Origin: Haliotis asinina
Taxonomy: Eukaryota; Mollusca; Gastropoda; Lepetellida; Haliotidae
Direction of reading: 5' to 3'
DNA length: 64,000 bases
Assembly (NCBI RefSeq): GCF_037392515.1
Contig: NC_090292.1
Span: 45,001,747-45,065,746 of the forward strand
Shown: positions 54,490 to 64,000 of the stretch, one piece after another
Layout: every line of letters begins with the position of its first letter
Position numbering within the stretch: the first letter of the stretch is position 1
Notes under the pieces: generated by a model
What the model saw: the letters and a program-made list of their open reading frames with translations, nothing else
What the model was told of the DNA's origin: nothing
Databases searched by the model: none
Translations under genes and position numbers: made by a program

Positions 54490-55010
54490 ACATTTATTCA
54501 GGAATTACAGAGATCTTCAATTGTTTTAAAGATATCTGTATTATCTTTAAAGATATCAATAATGATTTAAAGATATATGTAAATATTTGAAAATATCTCT
54601 AATTAATTTCACATATCCAAAATAGAATTACTGATATCTAAAAATGTTATAAAGATATCAAGATAATATTTCGTGATATCTCTAAATGTTTTAAAGATAT
54701 CTGCAAAACAATTTACGATCATAGTGTACATTATTGTATGAGGAAATAATTCAAGATATCTTGAATTCAATTCAACATATCTGGAATTCAATTCTAGGTA
54801 TCTTGAAATGATCGGTACAAATCCACAAATGCATCTTCAATTCAATTAGAGATATCTTGAATTCAATTCTTGCTATTACTGATATCTAAAATTGTTTTAC
54901 AGATATCTTGAATTGATTTGAAGATGTCTTGAATTGAATTAGAGATATCTTGAAATGAATTCAAGATATCTTGAATAGGAACTGTTTCAAGATATCTTCA
55001 AATACTTCCG
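54490..55010. repeat. Left array of GATATC palindromes
   Basis: More than 20 occurrences of AGATATCT-like words, often extended to TTCAAGATATCTTGAAT, are spaced about 20-30 bp apart in AT-rich sequence. Every unit is self-complementary. Confidence 0.9.
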
Positions 55011-55394
55011 GCTACATATCCGTAAATACCTCCAGGTGGAAATGGTTGGTGACCATGCATGTACAGCCCTTACATGCCGAGAGCCGAGATGCGGTCGAAA
55101 CATGATCAAAACACCGCCGATATCAGTTCAACCAAGAGTCCCGTGGTCTATTACCCCTCGTAGTTTTTTGAGTCAGTTCCTGTATCAACGCTAGCGAGCT
55201 AAAACGTGGCAATGCGCCACATTTTTATAGTCTGTTTCTGAGAGTGTTCTACAGCGGCGGTGCACAATGTTCATTCGAGCTTTCATTTTCGCTTTTTTTC
55301 ACTTTAAAGAACGAATAAACTTTGGAGGTTTTCATACACTTTTAACCATTAACATATAAAAGACCTACGGTTAGTTTTGTGCAGAACACCAAAT

Positions 55395-55847
55395 TCATTC
55401 TTTGAAAAACTTGTGCTTAGTTAATGACGAGCGATTAAAAGTAGCCCAAAAGTCGTCTGCTTCCCTCTCGCCCGTTAACGAAACCACAAACAGGTTACGT
55501 ACATCTGTGGCCAAAGCACTGCATCGAACCGCTGTGACGTCATGTAAGGAAGGGTTTTTGGTTACACATGTATATAAAATGTGTAACAAGCTCGTAAATT
55601 TGCTGATTTCTCGACGTCGACAAAAACGTGCAATCATGGCTTTGCCCTCAACCCATGGGTCGGGTGACGGTGTCACCATGCACAAATATCCACCGGACCC
55701 GCAGTTCCTGTTTAATGGGTTGTTTGTGAAGCGAGCGTTGAAGTAGCCCATGGTACATTTTAAATTCTTAAATTCATGGATTGACCCTCCCTTGCTTAAA
55801 GATAGAAAATGCCGTTTAAGATTTGGTTTGATCAAGATGAAAAACAA
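55395..55847. other. Open frames inside the foldback element, product unknown
   Basis: Two overlapping frames exist: minus 55847-55395 (150 codons) and plus 55402-55746 (114 codons). The plus frame ends with GDGVTMHKYPPDPQFLFNG. The HKYPPDP word recalls the FHxFPxDP signature of THAP DNA-binding domains, but the zinc-binding cysteines are not in place. It may be a residue of a transposase N-terminus. The evidence is weak and either frame could be chance. Confidence 0.25.
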
Positions 55848-56224
55848 AAGTAATTACTAGTTGTAGTAAACGCTTAATGACAAAAAGGATTTTGAAACTC
55901 ACCCGCTTCCAAGAGTGAATTTGTTATCTATTAATCAATGTCCTGCAAAATCCTATAGGACACCAATCAAATACATATTTTACTACCAGTAGAAAGCACT
56001 TTAAGTTTTGTTACTCGGTGGAAATACATCTTAATGGCATTTATTCCCAGACTGGCGGATGTTAGCCACTGGGCGCTGCTACATTTCTTTAGATCTTGGC
56101 GTCACGGGTTAAATTCAATTTGGGAAATTGGGTTTAGACAAACCAGTAAAAAAGACAAATTATCCTCGGAAATGTACAGTGCCCCACATAGGCATAAATC
56201 ACTTTAAATCACAGAGGCCGACCC

Positions 56225-56242
56225 TCCCCACCCCGCCCCCAC

Positions 56243-56273
<31 letters not shown>

Positions 56274-56296
56274 TAGTGAGAGAGAGAGTATGTTTA
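56225..56296. repeat. Low-complexity C-rich, (CA)n and (GA)n run
   Basis: CCCCACC, ACACAC, TATATA and GAGAGA runs in succession. Confidence 0.85.
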
Positions 56297-56621
56297 AGTT
56301 GTTATATTTGCGTTCATGTCATAATTTACAGATTTCCTTGCACAGGACACTTAACCCCCTTGTTACCGATTGTCTTTTTCTGACGCACATTTTCATAAGA
56401 TCGTTGTATATGTATGTTGATTAGTATACATCTAACCAGATTCCCGTTCAAGGTATAAACATATTGATATTAGAGATAAAGCTAATGGATTCCCCAGTTC
56501 TAATTGTCTAAACAGCTTTGATTTAAATGAAGTACAAATATTGTCTCACAACCACAGCTCTTTAGAACATTGCCCTGTGATTTGGCACACGGGTCAGTGA
56601 AACTGTAATGTAAACACCCGT

Positions 56622-57145
56622 CGAGTGAGTGAGAGAGTTAATATTTAACGTCACATCGGCAATATTTCAGCCATATCGTGACGAGAACATTTCTATATTG
56701 AAATGAAATATGTATACATTATAAACACCTGTCGTCAAAGGACAGTAAAACAACTAGAATATCACAGTTACAATTAAAACTAGTGTGGAGAGTTATAACA
56801 AATACCACTATTTGGACAATACAATATAAAATACGGGCTGTAGATCGCCAACAACTGAAGGTACATCACCATACTAGGGACCATGGGGACTTACATTACT
56901 TTTGCTACCTGCATGGACCCTAGATGGATTTACACCATCCCCTCAGCCGTTGGTGATTGTAGGAAAATGTAGCCGAAATTTAAAATGACAAAGATACTAC
57001 GACTAAAAAATTGGTCAGTTTAGATTTCACTTTGAAAGTTTAGGGACTTACGTATCCTCTCAGGGGGACAATAATTTTACGCTACTTTAACCCCGTTTCA
57101 GGGTACAGCCACTAACAATCGCAGTTGACAATTCTTACCACCATG
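56622..57145 (-). mobile_element. Fragment K: LINE 3' UTR only, inside the foldback element
   Basis: The reverse of an ACTC tail is followed by AACGTCACATCGGCAATATT, the hairpin region (about 56875-56927) and the CCCCGTTTCAGGGTACAGCC block. It contains no ORF2 codons. It is a strongly 5'-truncated insertion. Confidence 0.88.
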
Positions 57146-57839
57146 GTTAAAATATCAGCTTTCTATTTACAAAACATATTATTGAAAATTTATGTAATAG
57201 GCGAATCTGTGCAGAGAAGCGTACTTTATGACTGTAATAACAGTTACTATTGAATTGCTTATCATGAATTTAAGTTTGCTTGGATTTTGAAATCTAACTT
57301 TGGGGAATATTTGCTGGCATTGCGTACCGCCAATGCTGAACACCTACAGAAATGGACTATAGAAAATTGGCACACGCGCACAACATGTCAACAGGTCAGC
57401 TCGCTACCGTTGATACAAGAATTGAAGGGTTTACCGGCCTATTAATATCTAAATTCATGGTAATAAAATATGACAGTTAAATGTATGTACAGGGAAGTTA
57501 TCTGAGAGTATATCGATATCAATGTTTTAGTCAAAACCACACGGGAAATATTTCTAGAACGTCTCGAGAAAATATGAGGGGTAGTCGGCCACGAGAATCT
57601 GAAGAGGGTTGTGTTGACTTTTTACGTCGCATTGGCATTATTTCGACCATATAGCGACGAATCTGGGTAGGATGTACAAAAGCGGTGTTCTCGGCCGCAA
57701 TGCAGTATCATGTCTTGACAGTACAGGACCGCTTCTCGGCTCTCGGCACGTGCGAGTCGTACATGTATGGTCACCCGCCATTTTCCGAACCTGAAGTATT
57801 TACGGATATGTAGCCGGAAGTATTTGAAAATATTTTGAA

Positions 57840-58240
57840 ATTGTTTGTATTCAAGATATCTTTAATTCATTTCAAGATACCTCTAACGCAATTTAAGATA
57901 TCTTCAATTCGATTCGAGATATCTTTAAAACAATTTCAGATATCAGTAATCCCTTAATATATTTTCTCTATTTGAGATATCTTTAATTTCAAGATATCTC
58001 CAATTCAATGCAAGATATCATTAATTCTTTTTTAAGATATCATTAATATGATTCAACATATCCTTAATTCAATTCGCGATATCTTTAATTTCATTGGTGA
58101 TATAAAAAATTATCTCAATTCCAGATATCTTCAATGTAATTCAAGATACCTTAAATTCAATTCAAGATACCTTCTATTCGGTTTAAGATATCTTTAAAAC
58201 TATTCAAGATATCTTTAATACCTTAATAAAAGTGAAAACG
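57840..58240. repeat. Right array of GATATC palindromes
   Basis: AAGATATCTTTAATT-like words repeated about 16-18 times, the counterpart of the left array in the opposite arm. Confidence 0.88.
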
Positions 58241-58619
58241 GCTTGCCATATGAATGTCTGGGTTGAGTGTCACACACCTGCTCTTGAACGACCCCCGCCT
58301 CTTCTTATAAAGAAATTTCACACACGGCTTTGCCATGTCCAGTCAACACATGCTTCATTTTAACTGGAATTGCATGCATATAATATGGGTTAAGATCATC
58401 AGTTTTCGTCTCTAATAACTGCCCTGTAACTAGCGTCCAAAATGTTCTGTAGACGTGATAATCTCTCACAACACTACTAAAGCTGAAAAAAGTCGAATTC
58501 GACATGCGCTTGGAAAGGAACGCCGTTCTAAGCACCCAAGAGTTTATTTCAGATTTATGCCCATCGGATAAATCTCGTGTGGGACTTAAGACAGCAGTTC
58601 CCGACAGGATGGCTTTGGA

Positions 58620-59275
58620 AAAAATGCTCAGTTTTTCTACGTGTCTTCCTAGCCCGTTTGTACTCATTGTTGAACCATGCTTTTTGCAACTGCAGATGAT
58701 TTGGGTATAGAGTCACCAGCTATTGAGTTCATCAGAGAAATCCTTTATAGCATACAGAACCCTTATAAAAACTTCAGGTTTATGTCTGTTACAACATGTG
58801 CGCAAACGTAATAATTATTGTAAGCCGTTTTATAAGGAAATAGCGACACTTGTTAAAACACTTGTATGTATATGAACAATCCTGACTGAAACACCCATTC
58901 ATCATAATCATTTAACGTAAAATATATCATAACTGCACATTGTAATCTTCATCAAACAGGAGGAAATAAAGATTATCTATCTATCTGTCTGTTACAACAT
59001 GTGCGCTGACGTTTTTGCCTAGAATATGGGATAATATCAGATGGGTTCACAGGCTTAATACTGATGGAAAATGGCCACTTGCGCAGAGGTCATAATGATC
59101 GGAGTCTGTAATTGATAAATCAAGTGCTGAATAAGTTTCGATGTCAGGATGTAAATACATTGTGGAACCGTCATTATATCTGCGTAAATCATTATCAAAA
59201 CAGAACACTTCCAATCGTTTACCTTTATGATTAGTAGGTCCACCACCCCAGAGTGGAATGTGACCATTTACGCCA
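58620..59275 (-). pseudogene. Fragment J: old LINE piece (endonuclease and linker), interrupted
   Basis: Bases 58625-58783 match the linker region (the reverse of GTTTGTACTCATTGTTGAAC), and 59005-59275 match the end of the endonuclease (GGAATGTGACCATTT, GTCCACCACCCC and CCACTTGCGCAGAGGTCAT blocks). Between them is a separate 181-bp insertion. Heavily mutated. Confidence 0.82.
58804..58984 (+). mobile_element. Short retroposon with TATC tail and 20-bp target duplication
   Basis: A perfect 20-bp direct repeat lies at 58784-58803 and 58985-59004. The 181 bp between them end in AATAAAGATTATCTATCTATC, a tail of short tandem repeats. Its body resembles none of the SINEs or the LINE in this window, so it belongs to another SINE or a truncated LINE. 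Confidence 0.8.
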
Positions 59276-59492
59276 CAAACGTGCGAAGCCCTAACAGTTC
59301 TTAACTTTTATCGCAACCAATGTGTTACGAATGAGATTAATAATGATTGATAAATTATAAATCATACACCAAACGTTTTCAAGGGCTTCCTTGACATTCG
59401 AAATTTACTCAGCATGCACTTACCCACTGAATAAGGTCAGGGACATATAGTCAAGGTCATAAAAGACCAAGGGATGGATCACGGTAGGGACA

Positions 59493-59640
59493 CAATATGA
59501 TGAATCACAGTGATGACACCAGTTGATGAATCTCAGTGATGACACCAGTTGATGAATCTCAGTGATAAAAGCAGATGATGAATCAGTGATGACAGCAGGT
59601 GATGAATGACAGTGATACCTGGTATTTATGAATCACACTG
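59493..59640. repeat. 26-bp tandem repeat, about six units
   Basis: Units of the type CAGTTGATGAATCTCAGTGA plus TGACAC, increasingly diverged toward the right. Confidence 0.8.
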
Positions 59641-59676
59641 GCGGCACCAGGTATAGAATGACAGTGTGATGAGATG

Positions 59677-59775
59677 GGCGTGCAGGTGTTCATGTGACGG
59701 GGAGTGCAGGTTTTCATATGACGGGGAGAGCCGGTGTTCATGAGACGGGAAATGCAGATGTTCATGAGACGCGGA
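59677..59775. repeat. 24-bp tandem repeat, four units
   Basis: Units GGAGTGCAGGTTTTCATATG plus ACGG with a few substitutions. Confidence 0.85.
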
Positions 59776-59819
59776 GTGCCCTACCAGTCTCATTTGTTAT
59801 AAACAGATGCAAGGACAAG

Positions 59820-60068
59820 TCAATTGTTACGTTGATAAAAATAACCAAACTGTCGGACCCTCTGAGACAAATCAAAATGGAAGACATCACCAGATGGCAT
59901 TTTTGTCACTGATGCGTTAGACGTTTTTGTGCCTTCCACTGATGTACTGAACAACTGGCTGAGTGCTTTACTGGGGTCTATTATGTTAAAACCTTTAACG
60001 AACATTTCCTGAGCAGGAGCGGGATGCACTTTTTGAAATTGTGGTGAAAAGAGCATATTCCATTGTAC
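59820..60068 (-). CDS. Candidate terminal exon, unknown protein
   Basis: On the minus strand a pyrimidine tract and TTTCACAG acceptor end at 60069. The exon then reads 82 codons in phase 0, from VQWNMLFSPQFQKVHPAP through FNIIDPSKALSQLF to FHFDLSQRVRQFGYFYQ, and a stop at 59820. Composition and acceptor suggest a genuine last coding exon. Upstream exons would lie above 60068 and are not recognised before the satellite starts at 60718. Family unknown. Confidence 0.42.
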   Translation of the reverse strand, partial: VQWNMLFSPQFQKVHPAPAQEMFVKGFNIIDPSKALSQLFSTSVEGTKTSNASVTKMPSGDVFHFDLSQRVRQFGYFYQRNN

Positions 60069-60089
60069 CTGTGAAATATAAAAAAAAGA

Positions 60090-60717
60090 GAAAATGCTGG
60101 AGTACCAGTTATGTGGACGACACTTGGCAAGAATACAGGTAGGTTTTATCAGCCTGGCACCAGCATGCATGGACGACGTAGTTGTTCTTGTCAGAGTGCC
60201 AAGACACTGGAATGGAGTCGACAAGAATAGTAACGGTGCATGTAAAGATACATAAAGCAATGGAACGACTATTACATTCTGCACGTTATAGTTTCCAACT
60301 TGTACATTTTTAAAACTTTCAGACCTATATTCAAGTGTTAAAATGTATAACACCACTAGTAATGATTGGATTGCAGATTGTCAAGACAGTCTGCATTTCA
60401 TTGTACATTGTAATTATTCCCTTGTACACTATATACACTTTGTACTGTGTTTCCACAATGACAAGCTACAGTTGAAACGTAGCATTCGGGAAAATGGAGC
60501 ATGATTGCGTTAGGTGAAGAAATTTGAAGACCGTTGATTTCGTACAACGGGTTTCGCAGGGACTTCATATTTTCTGTATATCTTATCTGTCAAATTCAAG
60601 TTATTCATTTTCTTTGAATTGCTGACACGATCACTTCTTTAGCGTGGGATCATGAATCTTAAACAACTCTATTTAAAGTGTTCTAGTTTCATTAGCATCA
60701 TACATGAAGAACAGTAA
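60090..60717. other. Intergenic or intron, nothing recognised
   Basis: No coding motif. It precedes the satellite array. Confidence 0.4.
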
Positions 60718-63700
60718 CGCTCCACGCTATGAAGGCCACATTAATGACTTCCTTTAAACACAGTAACACTCTCTCTATGAAGGCCACATTAATGACTTCC
60801 TTTAAACACAGTAACGCTCCACTCTATGAAGGCCACATTAATGACTTCCTTTAACCACAGTAACACTCTCTGTATGAAGGCCACATTAATGACTTCCTTT
60901 AAACACAGTAACACTCCACTCTAGGAAGGCCACACTAATGACTTCCTTTAAACACAGTAACACTCTCTCTATGAAGGCCACATTAATGACTTCCTTTAAA
61001 CACAGTAACACTCCACTCTATGAAGGCCACATTAATGACTTCCTTTAAACACAGTAACACTCACTCTATGAAGGTCACTTTAATGACTTCCTTTAAACAA
61101 AGTAACACTCACTCTATGAAGGCCACATTAATGACTTCCTTTAAACACGGTAACACTCCACTCTATGAAGGCCACATTAATGACTTCCCTTAAACACACT
61201 AACACTCACTCTATGAAGGCCACATTAATGACTTCCTTTAAACACAGTAACACTCTCTTTATGAAGGCCACATTAATGACTTCCTTTAAACACAGTAACA
61301 CTCACTCTATGAAGGCCACATTAATGACTTCCTTTAAACACAGTAACACTCTCTCTATGAAGGCCACACTAATGACTTCCTTTAAACACAGTAACGCTCC
61401 ATTCTATGAAGGCCACATTAATGACTTCCTTTAAACACAGTAACACTCTCTCTATGAAGGCCACATTAATGACTTCCTTTAAACACAGTAACACTCACTC
61501 TATGAAGGCCACATTAATGACTTCCTTTAAACACAGTAACACTCTCTCTATGAAGGCCACATTAATGACTTCCTTTAAACACAGTAACGCTCCATTCTAT
61601 GAAGGCCACATTAATGACTTCCTTTAAACACAGTAACACTCACTCTATGAAGGCCACATTAATGACTTCCTTTAAACACAGTAACGCTCCATTCTATGAA
61701 GGCCACATTAATGACTTCCTTTAAACACAGTAACGCTCCATTCTATGAAGGCCACATTAATGACTTCCTTTAAACACAGTAACGCTCCATTCTATGAAGG
61801 CCACATTAATGACTTCCTTTAAACACAGTAACACTCTCCCAAGTTAGGCCACATTAATGACTTTCTTTAAACACAGTAACACTCTCTCTATGAAGGCCAC
61901 ATTAATGACTTTCTTTAAACACAGTAACACTCACTCTATGAAGGCCACATTAATGACTTTCTTTAAACACAGTAACGCTCCACTCTATGAAGGCCACATT
62001 AATGACTTCCTTTAAACACAGTAACACTCTCTCTATGAAGGCCACATTAATGACTTCCTTTAAACACAGTAACACTCCACTCTATGAAGGCCACATTAAT
62101 GACTTCCTTTAAACACAGTAACACTCACTCTATGAAGGTCACATTAATGACTTCCTTTAAACACAGTAACACTCACTCTATGAAGGCCACATTAATGACT
62201 TCCTTTAAACACAGTAACGCTCCACTCTATGAAGGCCACATTAATGACTTCCTTTAAACACAGTAACACACTCTCTATGAAGGCCACATTAATGACTTCC
62301 TTTAAACACAGTAACACTCCACTCTATGAAGGCCACATTAATGACTTCCTTTAAACACAGTAACACTCACTCTATGAAGGTCACATTAATGACTTCCTTT
62401 AAACACAGTAACACTCACTCTATGAAGGCCACATTAATGATTTCCTTTAAACACAGTAACACTCCACTCTATGAAGGCCACATGAATGACTTCCCTTAAA
62501 AACAGTAACACTCACTCTATGAAGGCCACATTAATGACTTCCTTTAAACACAGTAACACTCTCTCTATGAAGGCCACATTAATGACTTCCTTTAAACACA
62601 GTAACGCTTCACTCTATGAAGGCCACATTAATGACTTCCTTTAACCACAGTAACACTCTCTCTATGAAGGCCACATTAATGACTTCCTTTAAACACAGTA
62701 ACACTCCACTCTAGGAAGGCCACACTAATGACTTCCTTTAAACACAGTAACACTCTCTCTATGAAGGCCACATTAATGACTTCCTTTAAACACAGTAACA
62801 CTCCACTCTATGAAGGCCACATTAATGACTTCCTTTAAACACAATAACACTCACTCTATGAAGGTCACTTTAATGACTTCCTTTAAACACAGTAACACTC
62901 ACTCTATGAAGGCCACATTAATGACTTCCTTTAAACACGGTAACACTCCACTCTATGAAGGCCACATTAATGACTTCCCTTAAACACAGTAACACTCACT
63001 CTATGAAGGCCACATTAATGACTTCCTTTAAACACAGTAACACTCTCTCTATGAAGGCCACATTAATGACTTCCTTTAAACACAGTAACACTCACTCTAT
63101 GAAGGCCACATTAATGACTTCCTTTAAACACAGTAACACTCTCTCTATGAAGGCCACACTAATGACTTCCTTTAAACACAGTAACGCTCCATTCTATGAA
63201 GGCCACATTAATGACTTCCTTTAAACACAGTAACGCTCCATTCTATGAAGGCCACATTAATGACTTCCTTTAAACACAGTAACACTCTCCAAAGTTAGGC
63301 CACATTAATGACTTTCTTTAAACACAGTAACACTCTCTCTATGAAGGCCACATTAATGACTTTCTTTAAACACAGTAACACTCACTCTATGAAGGCCACA
63401 TTAATGACTTCCTTTAAACACAGTAACGCTCCACTCTATGAAGGCCACATTAATGACTTCCTTTAAACACAGTAACACTCTCTCTATGAAGGCCACATTA
63501 ATGACTTCCTTTAAACACAGTAACACTCCACTCTATGAAGGCCACATTAATGACTTCCTTTAAACACAGTAACACTCACTCTATGAAGGTCACATTAATG
63601 ACTTCCTTTAAACACAGTAACACTCACTCTATGAAGGCCACATTAATGACTTCCTTTAAACACAGTAACGCTCCACTCTATGAAGGCCACATTAATGACT

Positions 63701-64000
63701 TCCTTTAAACACAGTAAGACTCTCTCTATGAAGGCCACATTAATGACTTCCTTTAAACACAGTAACACTCCACTCTATGAAGGCCACATTAACGACTTCC
63801 TTTAAACACAGTAACACTCACTCTATGAAGGTCACATTAATGACTTCCTTTAAACACAGTAACACTCACTCTATGAAGGCCACATTAATGACTTCCCTTA
63901 AACACAGTAACACTCACTCTATGAAGGCCACATTAATGACTTCCTTTAAACACAGTAACACTCTCTCTATGAAGGCCACATTAATGACTTCCTTTAAACA
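60718..64000. repeat. 48/49-bp satellite array with 1790-bp higher-order period, runs off the window
   Basis: More than 65 units of the type TATGAAGGCCACATTAATGA plus 28-29 more bases. Variants ACTCTCTC and ACTCACTC give 48 bp, and ACTCCACTC or GCTCCACTC gives 49. Rare variants recur in order at a distance of 1790 bp: TTAACCACAG at 60851 and 62641, CTAGGAAGGC at 60921 and 62711, AAGGTCACTT at 61071 and 62861. A later marker (AAGTTAGGCC, 61841 and 63292) is only 1451 apart, so about seven units were lost in the second copy. Short frames reading MKATLMTSFKHSNT repeats are by-products of the 48-bp length. Confidence 0.95.

Larger units (their letters stand above)
54474..58252. mobile_element. 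Foldback DNA element with GATATC-palindrome arrays, 3.8 kb
   Basis: Its ends read TATGGCAAGCCGTTTTCAC and GTGAAAACGGCTTGCCATA. The inverted arms are long: about 54474-55110 and 57705-58252. Each arm contains an array of AAGATATCTTNAATT-like palindromes and then a shared block (CGGCTACATATCCGTAAATA, CGAGAGCCGAGA). Flanks suggest TATGAACG left and TATGAATG right, an imperfect 8-bp duplication, or a plain TA. No clear transposase is seen. LINE fragment K lies inside. Confidence 0.8.

Noticed and set aside
61165..63224. Short frames beginning MKATLMTS in the satellite
   Set aside because: They follow the 48-bp unit and end wherever a 49-bp unit shifts the frame.
60718..64000. CRISPR-like array of regularly spaced repeats
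   Set aside because: Units are contiguous with no unique spacers, in an animal genome. It is a satellite.

Overview
The window is animal genomic DNA, most likely from a marine gastropod. I suspect abalone (Haliotis), from remembered similarity of its short repeats with (ACTC)n tails. Evidence for an animal genome is spliced gene structure with GT/AG introns, several non-LTR retrotransposons, a Penelope-like element, SINEs, DNA transposons and long tandem arrays. There are no bacterial operons, rRNA genes or CRISPR arrays.

The dominant component is one family of non-LTR retrotransposons (I/Nimb-like: ORF1 with three CCHC knuckles; ORF2 with endonuclease, reverse transcriptase and RNase H; 3' end in ACTC repeats). 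Copies are named here A (1-4797, minus), B (7870-13909, plus, complete), D plus G (20360-23724 and 41357-42597, plus, one old split copy), F (23725-41356, minus), E (24276-30364, plus, complete with both frames open), and fragments H, I, J, K and L. B, E and F start exactly at a sequence that folds as a hepatitis-delta-like self-cleaving ribozyme. Their 3' UTRs carry a hairpin with compensatory changes.

The middle of the window is a nest. D/G interrupts a Penelope-like fragment that carries a hammerhead ribozyme motif. F inserted into D/G with a 13-bp duplication. F was then hit twice: by E, in its 3' UTR with an 11-12 bp duplication, and by a 5.4-kb CACTA-like DNA transposon (31518-36962) with a 3-bp duplication. 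Removing E and the DNA transposon leaves F at about 6.1 kb, the same length as B and E.

Host-like genes are few. A minus-strand gene at 49595-43059 can be joined from four exons, all with phase-1 introns, into a 368-residue protein: signal peptide, coiled coil, Ser/Thr/Pro-rich linker and ankyrin repeats. A broken paralogue of its first exon, with the same promoter and 5' UTR, lies at 6659-6213. Candidate single exons lie at 18131-18205 (membrane anchor) and 60068-59820 (C-terminal exon).

Other structures are SINEs whose 3' ends resemble the LINE 3' end, a foldback element with arrays of GATATC palindromes (54474-58252), a small inverted-repeat element (51503-51955), and tandem arrays of 39, 36, 89, 26, 24 and 48/49 bp. 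The last fills 60718-64000, continues past the edge, and shows a higher-order period of 1790 bp.
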